Source: Edaphochlamys debaryana (lineage: Eukaryota > Chlorophyta > Chlorophyceae > Chlamydomonadales). From it: a DNA stretch of 64,000 nt. The notes beneath the pieces were generated by a model, which saw nothing but the letters and a program-made list of their open reading frames with translations, did no database searches and was not told where the DNA came from. The DNA lies in the NCBI GenBank assembly GCA_016858145.1, contig JAEHOE010000134.1, positions 124,001 through 188,000 of the forward strand, in the 5' to 3' direction. The translations under genes and the position numbers were made by a program. Shown here piece after piece: positions 32,866 through 44,549 of the stretch; position 1 is the stretch's first letter; each line of letters begins with the position of its first letter.

Positions 32866-35800
32866 TTATTGCGACGCTGCCCCCTGCAGCGCCCACAGCT
32901 CCAGCGGCTCCCTCACGCCCTTGAGCTGCACCTGGCCCAGGCTCCTGCCCCGGACCGCGGGGCCCATGCTGGGCCGCACACTGTTCCACACAGTGTCGCT
33001 CACGAGCACCTGGGCAGGGGCAAGGGAGGACAGGGCAGGGCCAGATGGCAAGTCAGAGTGGACTCTCGTGACCCAACCTGAGGCCCTATCCAGGTGCGTG
33101 GCGGAGCCCTCAGACCACTTTCAGGCAGCTGCCCTCCAATCTCACCGTCGCGGCCTTGGCCTTGGCGGCAATGCGCGCCGCCCGGTTCATGGGCCGCCCA
33201 ACGTAGTCCAGGCGGCCCGTGCGGGGCACCAGCCGCACCATGGCCCGGCCGTAGTCAATGCCAATGTGGAGGCGCAGGCCCCGCCTCACCACGACGCCGT
33301 CTGCAACAAGGGAGCAAGAAGTGTTGGTGATGGCCGCGACTGAAAAAACCAATTTGCATCTGGCAAGACACCTAAGTTAGCGCCCCCCAGTCCCTCAGCC
33401 GCCCTCACCGCTCCACTGCTCCTCCGTCAGCTCGTGCTCCAGGAAGCCCGCCGGCCAGTCCGCCGTGAGCATCGCCTGCAGCATCTCCAGGCCCCACTGC
33501 ACCGCCGCCTCGGGGGCCGGGAACACCAGCACCCAGTGACCTCCGTCCGAGGAGGAGGCGACCACGTAGCCCCCGTGCCGGGTCGCAGCCTCCACCACAG
33601 AGTCACGCAGGATGCCCAGGGCGGCATGAACGGCACCACCGCGAGGCAGGCGCGGTCCACCCCCCGCCTCCCGTCCCCCAATGTCGGTGAGGCTCAGGCC
33701 CTCGGCGGTGGGGCGACTGCTGAGGCCACTGCCACTTGGGATGCCTCCAAAAGGGCGGCCACTGAGGGTGAGGTTGTTAGATGGTGTGCGCAGCATGCGC
33801 GACCTCTCCTGCAGCACCTTCTCCCAGGACAGAAGCGCCTCCACCCCCAGCACGTTGCAGAACACGGGGGCGACCTGCGAGAGGGGGGCATTGGAAGGCA
33901 AGGTGGGTGGCCGTGTGACTGCATGCCGGCAAAGCCCATGCTGGCTCCAGCACGCACCCAGCAGTGCGCTAGAGCGAGTGCTAGATTCTGAGGGCCCTGC
34001 CTCACCTCTCCGGCCGGTGCCGACAAGAAGCCAGGCAGAGTCTCCCGAAATGTGCGCAAGGGTGAGGGCAGCAGCGCGAGGCGGGGCAGGAGGCCCGGCC
34101 ACATGGCTAGGAAGAGCTCCTGGGCATGCGTAGGCGGCTTGGGCCGGGAGCCATCTGTCACGGGGTCATCATCTGCAACGCACAGACCGTTGTGAGCAGG
34201 GCGATCACCATCACCACCACTTTTCAGCCAGTTGTACACACGTAAGACGCGGGCACTGCCGTACATACCATGCGGGGGGGTGACCTGGTGCTCTCCCAGG
34301 TGCAGGACCATCAGGTCAGACCTGCCGCGGCCCCTCTGGCGACCCAAGAGCTGACGAGCCCTGAAGGTGGCGCCGCTAAGAATGACCATGCCTCCCTGCA
34401 TGAACGGAGCGCCGGATAAGGAACACAAACCATGATGAGATGGCGCCTGGATGGACAGAACAAAACTCTCAGCAGCCCTGGTGCTTCCCGGACGCGACTC
34501 ACCACCGCCGCGTCGCCGACCTCCTTGGCCGTCGCCAGGAAGTCCCCCTTGTACCGGGCCACCTCCACCCTGTCCACCACGGCCAGCTCCACCTCGCCCT
34601 CCCGGGGGCCCGAGTGCAGGCCCACGCGGATGCGCAGGCCGCGGAGCACCAGCTCGGGGTCGCCGCTGCCGGGGCCGGCAAAGGCACGTGCCCCAATGTC
34701 GGCCGCCTCGAGCTGGGCCCTGACCTCTGCCACTTCCTCGACGGTGAGCCGCTCGTACAGAAGCTTGAAGGCTGCCGCCACCGTAGCGCCCGCCGAGTGC
34801 AGCCACAGGGCGGTGCCAGAACGTGGGTGTGCCTCTTGTGGAGAGGGGGATGGGGCTCCGGTGAGGGCAGCAAAGGTACCACTGCCTGGGTTCCCGCCGG
34901 AGGTCTGGTGTTGCTCGGACGTGAGCAGCAGGGCCGCTGCGTTGAGGTCTCGGAACAGGTCGGCGGTGCTGCTGGCAGCTGGGGCCGCAGGCGTGTTGGC
35001 ATGAGGCAAGAAAGACATGATCCGGGACAGCCCTTGCGATGCGGCGCCCGTAAGGGCATTGGGCGGTTCCAAGAGCGTTGTCTGCTTGTGGTAGCTCGAC
35101 GGCCCAGGCCTCGGCCCCGGCGAGGCGGTTGACGGTCCGCGCGACCCACGCTGGCTTTCGGCAGTCTCGGGGCCAACAAGCTCCACAACCCCCTCAGGCG
35201 GCGATTGGGGCACCTGCACCGCCAGCTCCTGCAGCGCGGGGTTCGCCCAGGCGGACGCGGATACCTCGATGCTCCGTGGCGGGCTCGCCCGAAAGCGTGG
35301 CGGCATGCGGTCCGACGTGTCTTGGGCACCCGGAAAGGGAAGGCCAGCGGCGCTGACATCAGCGCTGGCCGCAGGCTCCTGCTCGTGCACGGCGGCTTCG
35401 CCTTGCGTAACGCACACAGCGACCTCCTCGCTTGCCAGTGTCGCGGCCACCGCTGGCCGGGCGCCTAGGACTATGATACCGGGTGGGAGGGCGCCGGAGA
35501 GGCCAGTCAGAGAGCCCTGTGCTGATTCGGGCGAGTGCCAAGGCTCTGCGCTGGCCGGGGCCTGCTGGAGGCGGGAGCCCAGGCGGGGGAGGACCTGGTG
35601 CAGGCGAGCGACGAGGCCGCCGGCAGCGGAGACGTCCGAGGGGCGCAGAGCGTCCTGGGGAGTGGGTTGAGGGCATGCATGTATGGGAGAGGAAGCATGC
35701 GGTGATGAAGCCGCGGCCTTTGCTACCCAACGTCCAGCGTGTTAAATGGTATGGTCATTCTGGCGCCACCAGAGGTGGGAAGTAGCACACGCACCTGGGC

Positions 35801-38800
35801 AAGCTGCTCGATCTCCTGACGAGTTCGCCTGGCTTCCAGCAGGGATGCGGGCAATGGTGCCGACGATGCCGCGGCATCGTGCTGCCTCGTGGCGCTGCCC
35901 TCGGTTGGGGGGATGGGCACAGGCGTGGGCACGCCCCCGTCGACCGAGCCGGAAGCTCCCAGGCTGCTGGAAAGCAGAGAGCCTACGCCCCTCTTGGCCC
36001 AGCTGAGCGCCTCCTGCAGTAGCGGCCTATGGCCCTGGCTGGTAGTCTATGGATGGGGCGGCGGGAGAACAGTGGAGATGGATGTAGACATAGGGATGCA
36101 AGCAGGGAGTGCACCTGTGAATACGCCAAGAGCTCACCTGGTGACCATGGCTTGAGGCACGCGGCAAGGTGCGGGGAGGCGGGGGGCCCTCGCCACCACC
36201 TGCCAGAACGCGCTTTGCCGGCGCGTCCAGTGTGTGTCGTAGGCGCGGCTGCTGTTGCGAGCGGCGCCGTTCGCGCGGGGCGCCAGGCTCCGGGCGCAAG
36301 GCGGATGCATCCTGAGGAAAGATAAGTCAAAACGGGCACGCAACACAAGCATCTATCAGACCCGCCTTTTGAGCCTTGTCGTTGCATGCACTGCGTGAAT
36401 GCCACGGCGCCTAGGAACGGTGTGCAAACGTTGTCTTACAGTCGGAGCCTGAGGAATGTTGCGCCTTGGGACCACGGTCGATCCCGCCTCCTCGTCGACC
36501 CAGTTGACGTGCGCCCGCCTGGGGCGCAAGGGTCAGCGCAAGACGCTTGGCTGGAAGGCCCCACAGGAAGGGATAGTAGGCTCGGACTGCCAACGTGCCA
36601 AGCACAGGTCTCCCGCTCAGGACACTCACCACTCGAGGATGGGGCCCAGTCCGTCGTTGACTAGGTGGTCCATGGGCCCGAACAGGCCGCCCCCAGGCGA
36701 AACCGCGGGCACGTCGTCCGCTGCGCTCGGGGCCCGAGGCGCCCGGCTGTCCTGGGCTTCGACGTCTCCCCCCACGTCTATCTGCAGGGCCGCCCTGCTG
36801 ACGGCGGGGACCAGCGCGCTCATGGCTCTGGGGTGCCCGGGGCGCGGGCGTGGCACGGATGGGCCCGGTCCGGCGGGATCGGAGTGGGGTCCCGTAGCAG
36901 GCTCGCCACTGACACCCGCGTTGCCACGAGGCGACAAACGAAGCGCATGCGCCGGCGGTGCGTCCACGCCTGTAGGCTCCGCGTCCTGATCGGACTCCGC
37001 GAATGGCTGCGACTCAGCAGCTGGTTGCAGCATGGAGCTCGGGGCCAGAAAGACCTTGCGGTGTGGAAGGACTCCATGCGCTTCCGCGTATCCTGCTTGC
37101 CTGGCAGGCGAGGGCAGAGCGGGCAGAACGGTAGGCACGTGAGGTGGCGCAAGGCGCAGCATTATCCTGGACATGAACGTCACAAGCAAAGGACAGTAGC
37201 GCAGCGCCTAGGCTGCTCAGCCCGCCCCCCCCCCCCCGCAGCCCGCGCCCAGCCCCCCCGCTGTGCTCACCTGGCCTCCCCGCTGCCCGCTCCTGCCGGC
37301 CTGAGTGTCAACCCCGCAGGCGCCGGCAGCGCCCCGCTGCCACTGGTGCGCGGCCCCGCCATGGACTCGGTTTCCGGGCCCGCAGGGTCCTGCAGGGCGG
37401 CCGCCACAGTGGTAGAGATGGACACAGCGGACCAGCTGCCATGCCGGCGCCTGCCGGTGGGGCGCGCCTGCTGCGAGCCCCCCGACGCCCCCGACGTTGC
37501 GGCGCCCAGGCTCTCCTTGGACGAGTCCGTCGCGCTGCCCTGCGGCTTGCGGTCCATCGAGGGCTGCTGCGCCGACAAAGCTGGCGAGAGCGCAGCCGGC
37601 GCGGCTGCGCCGGGCACCTTTGGCAGCGTGTCAGAGGCCGTGGTCTTCTTGGCCGCATCGCCGCCAGGCGCCGCCGCCTCGCCGCGCACGGCTGGCATGG
37701 GGGCGGAGCTGGGACCCAGGGGCTCAGGCCCTGCAGCGGCGGCTGCAACGACCGCAGGCCCCAGGGGGCCCGCGGGCTGGCCCTGTTCCTGCAGGTGGCG
37801 TGCGGCGGCAATGGCTTGGAGGGACGCCGCCGCAGCCGCGTGCTGGTCCATGAGGGACGACCCCTGGCGCTGGGCCCGGCGCGTCTCCGGCGCCTCCGCG
37901 GAGCCCGTGCTGTTGACCTCGGGCAGCGGCACGAGGCCTTGCGTGGTGGAGGGCCGCGCGAGGGCCAGCAGCTTGTTGGGCAGGCTGGTGGTGTACGTCC
38001 CCACGGGTAGCTGCGGGGGCCTGGTCCTGCCTTCCGCCGTGCGCCGCTGCGCCTCGTCGTAGAGCGCGAGCGAGGAGGAGGCCGACTGCATGAGGGCTGC
38101 CTCCGAGAGGCCCGCGAGCGCGGCGTGGCGGCCGTGCCACACGCCCTGGCTGCTCGTGCGCCCCTCACCGGAGGTGAGGCCCACGCTGCCCAGGAACTCC
38201 CCCGTGCCGGCGGCCGACGCCCCCCCCATCAGCAGGGAGTCGCTGGGGAGCTGGTTGGTGCACATGTTCCCCGTCGACAGGAGGTGGGAGGATGCGGCCA
38301 GGGCAGCGACCTGGCCCCGCTCGACCTGCGTCTGCTGCGTGGACGCCAGGAGCGGGAGGGTGGTGCGCATACGCACGGAGTGCTGGGGCGAGGGGCGAGC
38401 CGAGAGGCGGAGGGACGACACGGACGGCGGCGTTCGGCGGTCCCGCGGAGAGCCCAGGGACTCGCCCGGGAGCTGCACCTCCCGCGACTCCCCCCGCCGC
38501 GAACCCATGGATTGAGTCCGGGAGGCGGCGTTGCTCAGGAAGTGGCGGAACCTGCGGGGGAAAGGGCAGGGTGGGGCAGGGCCGCCGCGGGGGGCTGCAA
38601 GCACGCGTCCCAGTCTCCGCACCTGCGGCTGCTGGCTGTGAGCCTTGAGCTGGAGCCCACGGCGCTCAGCGGCTGCGAGGGCGCACTGGTTCGCTCGGTC
38701 TCCGCGTACTGGGAGGGCGCGTGGAAGGAGCGGGCCAGAGGGGATGGCGGTGGCAACGGCAGGTGCGTGCATCGGCGCGCCCAGACCTCGCAGCCGTCTG

Positions 38801-41800
38801 TGTGGGCCAGGAGCTCCGGGGGCCAGTCCGCGACCAGCAGGGCGGCCTGTGGGGTTGGGGCGGGGGGCCCAGGGAGGGGAAACCAGGGAAAGTGATGGGG
38901 ATGTGCCGCGGACAAGCATGCAGGGCGGCACACGTGCGCAAACCCCTCCACCGCCCGCACACCTGGAGGTCCATGGCGAATGCGAGTGCGTCCTCGGGGT
39001 CATGGAAGGCCACCGCAAAGGCATCACCCTGGGCAGACAAGGGGGGGCACAGGACATGAATGTAGCAAACCATGGGGACAGCCTTCCTGAGGATAATTTG
39101 GCCAGGCACAGAGCCCCTTCCCCATACCTCTGTGAAGGCCTCGTAACCATAGTTGCTCTCGATGGCCTGTTACCACACACGGGCATAGTTTAGTGTGTTG
39201 TTAGCATAAAATAAATCCGCACGGACCACAGACAGGCCTCCCACCCTACGCACCATCCTCATCACTCCGTGGTGGATGGCCATGCACTCATCCATGAGCT
39301 CCGCAGACAGCACCTCCCACAGGAGGGTGGAATTCTGGGGGAGGCGGAATTCAGGGGCAACGATAACAACAAGGTTAGCAGGTGCACACCGTGGGGCAGC
39401 CTGCAAAGCTGCAAGCTCCCCAGGAAGAGCCCGCAACCCGTGTCACCTGCACGTCCGTGAGGGCGAGGGTCGTGGCGGGCCCCGGGCCTGGCGGCTTGAC
39501 ACCTCGGGACAGCAGAGGGGCTCTGGGCCGCAGCCGCAGCCGCCATAGCAGGAAGAGGCCGGCGAGGACCAAGAGGACTGTGCCGCCCACGCTCACGCCG
39601 ACCGCCACGCCTACTGCCCATGCTCGGTCACTCGAGCCGTCCTCAGGGGCGTTTGAAGGGGCAGCTTCCACCATGCCAATTGACTGGCAGTACAGATCTT
39701 TCGTAATGGCAGGATATGGGAAGGCTGTGGAGAGGGTTTGGGACGCAAGATAGGGCACGGGCTTAAAGGGGCGCTAAGCGCGCTGCTCACGGGCAGTAGC
39801 TTTGCACAATAGGAGCTGCTGAGGAGAGGACCGTACCTTGCAGGGCAGTCACGAACTTGGTGCGCGTCACCTCCAGGAGACGCGGCAGGTCCGTGGACCG
39901 GTTCCCGGCGGCGGTTGCCAGCAGGGAGCCTGAAGCAAGCTCGTCCAGTGCGGCCCTGGGTGAGGGGCGGAGGCGTGAGGGCCACGGTTGACTGATGCGG
40001 CAAAGTGACAGGCCTTGCCACTGCGTCAGGCTCTATCACGCATCAGTTCCCCATCCCGCCGCCTCGCCCACCTGTACGACGAGCTGTACGGCAGCAGCAC
40101 GTCCATGGCCGCGTTGGGGTGCGCAGCGCTGGCGGCGAGGGCCTGTGGAGTGAGGGTGAGGGCACAGGCGTGTGCACGCTGCGTGACGGCCTATGCAGAG
40201 TCACCCGCCGTACTGAGATTGCACACACGCACCTGAGCCAATGCCGTGACGTCCGCCGGTGTCATCTCCAGCGTTGCCGCGGCGTCCGACAGGGCCTGAC
40301 TTGGGGCAGCAAGTGACGCGTTCAGGGCCCGAGCGCTGGTGCTGAGGTTGACGAGCGCCCCGTACTTGAGCCCCAGGTGGTAACCAGCAAGCCTGTGCGA
40401 AGGGCCGCGGGGCATGCTCAGGTCTCGTCATACACCTCGCGAATAACCAGAGCGTTACATCCAGACCGCTCACCGTATGAACTCCGCAGTCCGCATGGCG
40501 GTTGCGGGGGACTGGCCGGGTGCAAGGACCCACACGTCCCCGGCCTCCCCGAGCAGCGGCGCTCGGTTCACCCACAGCGCCGCGCCGGCCTCCTGCTGAG
40601 CCTGCCCCACCCCTAAGCCTCGCAAGTCGACCCCGTAGCGCCCCCACGCATCCGCAAGAGCGGCTGTGTCCGCCAGGGGCTCCGCGTGGGGACACCGCGT
40701 GGGGTTGCAGGGCAGCAGCTGCTGGGGCTGAGGTGGTGGCTGGGGCGGGGCAGCCAGGGCCACCCCTCTTGGGCCCTCCACGGTGGCCGAACCATCAGCT
40801 GAAGCGGTCGACACAAACAGGCTCCCCGGCAAGAGCGCCGCACCTAGCACGCCAGACACGTCTGCAGGGGAAGGAACACAGTGTGAAGGTAGCAGAGCCC
40901 GCAGTTGCCATCGGTGATGCGTCTTGCTCACTCTGGTACGCAAGGCGAGGTGCAGAAGGCGCCCAGTCGATCGTGAAGAGGCATCGCCCGGCGGCAAAGA
41001 GCGGGTTGATTGCGCCACACAGCGGGGCCCCTGAGGTGAAATCAAGCGCACCCCCTGCTGCCAGCAGATCCTCTGGAGTCACAGGCACTGTGCTCCGGGA
41101 GAGCGCCTGGCCGCCGGGAGTGAAGGGCGCGGCGTTGGATGCAGCCAGGGCTGCATAGAGCCGCAGCGCCTCTGGAAGTGCGGGGCCGTCTACAGGGGTG
41201 GAAGGGCAAAGGCATAATTCTCGGCTCCTGGTCCCTGGGTACCCCATCCCTGAATCATCAACTTGGCTTACCCAGCGCAGGGCTCATATCAGCCGAGTTG
41301 AACCACAGGCCTTGGGCGGTGCCCCCCGACTGAGCCAGGGACGCCCAGATGGCAGTGAGCAGCGCCCCGCCCTTGCAGCCTGCAAGTTGGAGAGATAGTA
41401 AGGCTCTGCTGAGCTTTGCTAGGGGCCGCTCATGCTTAGCCCCGCCCCCTGAACACGGTCCCCGCTTACAAACCCTCAGGCCCTGTGACTATTTACCCAC
41501 CTGGCAACATGTTGACGCACAGCGCGTGATCAGGCCGGCTGTCTCCGTCCAGGTCCCTATTCACAAGTGACCCCAGCAGACGCGCAAGCATGTCCCACGT
41601 TGGCGGCAGCAGGTCAGATGTCCCTCGCGTCTCCGCAGTGCTCCTGCGGCGACCGCTGACTCCGTCCCCAGCTGCTAGCCGCTCCAGCCAGTCACGCCGA
41701 TAGAGCAGCAGCAGAGGCGCAGGCGCGGCACCGCCGGCCTGGCCCGGCCTTGGCGCGAGCAGCTGGGGCGGCAGGCCGGAGCCCGCTGCGGCGTCTGACT

Positions 41801-42613
41801 CCAGCTGCCTCAGCCAGCTGGAGTTGGGCGATGAGGCGTGAGCGCGCAGCTGCGGGGTTGCACACAGGGTTGGGTAGTGGACATTAGTAAGGGCGATCAG
41901 CTTGCACCACGCCCTGGTTGCCCTGCCCTCCCCTTCCCTCGTGCCCGCCAGTGCGCCGAGCTCCTTCCTCCCCTAATCCCCACCACGCCCGCCACGCCCT
42001 CATCCCTTCGGGCATCCTCACATGCCCTGTGGTACCGTGAAACCCCTTGAGCCCGTCACACCCACCAGCGGCAGTGCCATGTGCTCTGCCACCCCCATCG
42101 CCTGGGCATCCCAGGTTTCGCTGAGCCGGCCGCCGAGCTCCGCCGCCGAAATGCTGGGAGCAGCTTGCAAGGGCGGGCCTGCCCTGCTGTCCGCCCCACA
42201 GCCACTGCAGAATGTCGGCGGGAGCACAGACCAAAGAGGTGAGGGGCACGAATGCAATACTGCAAAGTCAGCGGGGTAGCTAACTGAGGCCGTGCCTGTT
42301 CGTGCCAAGCTCCGGTACGGGCACGTGTGGATCCTCCCGTTCTCCCCAGGCCTCCCCACCATGGCACCTCGACGCCAGCCCCAGCAGTCGCCCAGCCGCC
42401 GCTCGTGCCCCCCACGCCATAAGCCAGAACTGTTCCGCTGGCTGATACCGGGGCCAGGAGCGGGGAACGGGTGGCATTGTCAGGCAGGAGGGTAACTGCA
42501 CCCAGGCGCTCATCGCGAGGTGGAGTAAAGGCGCGTAGCGTGTGCTCTCGCGCGAGCGTCGCCAGTAAAGGCCGGCTGGGGCGCAGCGCTGCCACTAGGC
42601 TGAGGTGATACGC
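32866..42613 (-). CDS. Membrane nucleotide cyclase with solute-binding-protein ectodomain, C1 and C2 catalytic domains (copy 1)
   Basis: Very large enzyme, at least 2,344 residues, 5' end unresolved. Residues 1 to about 640 resemble bacterial extracellular solute-binding proteins (LLPPTWDMLARLLG, NPLFAAGRCLFTIDW, RTAEFIR). TM is at about 645-670. C1 begins ALTDVQNSTLLWE, continues GYEAFTEGDAFAVAF (both metal Asps present), is interrupted by about 1,150 low-complexity residues, and resumes GLRIRVGLHSG. C2 (FCNVLGVEALL to the C-terminus) lacks the first metal Asp but keeps LDYVG and NRAAR. That suggests a mammalian-like C1/C2 pair, and the Asp in LDYVG favours adenylyl cyclase. Exons: 42613-42360, 42204-42066, 41849-41501, 41379-41272, 41189-40932, 40861-40474, 40392-40233, 40142-40072, 39955-39837, 39724-39447, 39334-39254, 39166-39128, 39028-38963, 38846-38623, 38551-37271, 37166-36630, 36518-36440, 36311-36138, 36013-35795, 35654-34503, 34395-34269, 34172-34006, 33874-33409, 33300-33146, 33009-32866. 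Confidence 0.85.
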
Positions 42614-44549
42614 CTGTGAGTGGGGGAAGTGAAGGCAAGCGTGCGGGTCAGGGCGGGGGACGAGTGGGACTGCGGGAGGGGATGCCCAGTCCCGACTGGA
42701 GCCTACTGGAGCTTAAGTGAACGGGCGGCGGCCGTTTGCGGGGTTACGCACCTGGTCGGTGGTAAGACTTCCCTGTTGTGTCGCAGACACTGAAGCAGAG
42801 TAAGGGTTGATGCTCCTGCACGAGCAGCTCGATTCCCGCAACATCTCGGTGTCTGGTTGTCGTGCCGCCCGCTTGAGGTGAGCTCACCCAGCTGCGGAAG
42901 CTGCACAGGTGATCGCAAGGCATGCCAACGTGATGATCCAATGCGTAACAGCGATTTGCCCGGGTCTGCTGACGAGAGCCGGGCGAGTGACGGACAAACT
43001 GCGCCCAGGCACCGCGGCACCGGCAGTGCATCTCGTGGTCTGTATAACACTCCAGTGGCTGTCCATTGCTCTGCGGTTCAGGCCACGCTGTCCGCTCGAG
43101 CGGCATTTAGCCCGCGGCGCACGGCCCGGGGCGAGGTCGCCCCGTCGCTGCTGCCCGGTCGCAGCCTCACATACACCAGCATTTCAGATCTTATGTGCTG
43201 CTCTCTGGCCCCTAAGCCCTAAGCAGAGCGGTGCTTGCCGAGTACATTCGCTAGGCGAAGGCCGAGTTGACGTCCCGATGCTTCAAGCTTGAATCACCTA
43301 TGTTTTTTTATCTTAGCATACTGCTGTGCTGATTTGCGAGTCCTCGCCCCATCCAACTTCCACAGTACGGAACTGGGTGCGCCATACAGTTCCGTCGCAA
43401 CACGCGGCCCCAACACAGCAGGGCGCCTGAGACAGGAAGAAAGCAACAGGCACGGTCTAGTGAACACCACAAGCATCTCAGCTGCAGTGCGACGTCTGTC
43501 CGCGCTGCGACTCCCGTCACCCGCACCCACATGATGTCTTGGCTTCCCCCACCAGCCCTCGCAATTTGCCGTTGCTGGCCCCCTCCCCAACCCCCTCCCT
43601 TTGGCCCACGGACCGTATGGAAATTTACGGCTGATGCCCTTGTCCGTGTAACAACAACGAAACAACTTGGTACAGCTGCCGAATGCGTGACAACACGGCG
43701 GCATACGCAGATCGGCCCGGCTCCGCCATCCCTCACACAACACTTGCGCAGCCCCGCTCGAGCTGTCGACGACTCTGAAGTGCCACGCCTGGCGACGGCA
43801 CCGTTACTGTCTGCCCACTGGCTCCCCCAGTCCAGGAAAGCTTGGCCCAGCTCCAGCACATGCAAAGCCACATCGGGGCATGTGCACCCCCTGCATGCTT
43901 AGCCAGCGTGCCACGCGGCGTGAGTCGCGCGGCGCTGTACAAGACCCCTATCACTTCAGGCGCAGCTCGCAGACGGCAGGGGAGCACGGTGGGGCTACTG
44001 CTTGCAGGGAGGCAGCAAGGCACAATCCTGCCGCCAGCGGCTGCCCTGGACGCCTGGAGGCGGAAGACAGACCGCACGGTGCAGGGACTCGGCGGACTCC
44101 GCCGACGCGCCGAGCTCTCGGTAGGCATGGTCGCCCCTCCCGCTTCACTACCTGCAAGGCTGCAACCAAATCAGATCTTGCCCTGGCTCGGTCCATCCGC
44201 CGTCACCACATCAGTGTCCAACATGCTGGGACCGGCACCCGTGACTGCGCTCCCCCCTGCTGGCTCCGTGCAGCCGCCCAGCACGTTCGGTCCTTGAGTG
44301 CCTGCCCCGCCGCTACCCTCAAGACAGCCGCACAAGGAGACTCACCCCAGACACCCCCAACAGCCATGGGCCACCCCAGACACCCACAGCTCGGTGCAGC
44401 GGTCGAGGCCAATGGCGTACCCGCCTGCCTAAGGTACACACCGTTGCGCACGCGTGATCGCCTCAGCACCTCCCATGTCCCACGCCGCCTCGTTCTCCTT
44501 CCTTGTCCTTCTGCCCCTCCCGCTCCCCGTCCTTGCATCCAAGGCCCCC
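42614..44549. other. Intergenic/5' region of solute-binding cyclase copy 1, with a possible extra exon
   Basis: About 1.9 kb. On the minus strand, about 42895-42752 reads AGIELLVQEHQPLLCFSVC followed by a GTGCGT donor. This could be an upstream exon of the cyclase, since such an ectodomain should start further upstream with a signal peptide. However its donor phase (1) does not match the phase-0 exon at 42613, so I did not join it. The remainder holds the 3' UTR of the GCP6-like gene and no feature I recognise. Confidence 0.35.

Noticed and set aside
42752..42895. Joining the AGIELLVQEHQPLLC exon to the cyclase at 42613
   Set aside because: The donor is in phase 1 and the next acceptor needs phase 0, so the join breaks frame. 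Mentioned but not included in the model.
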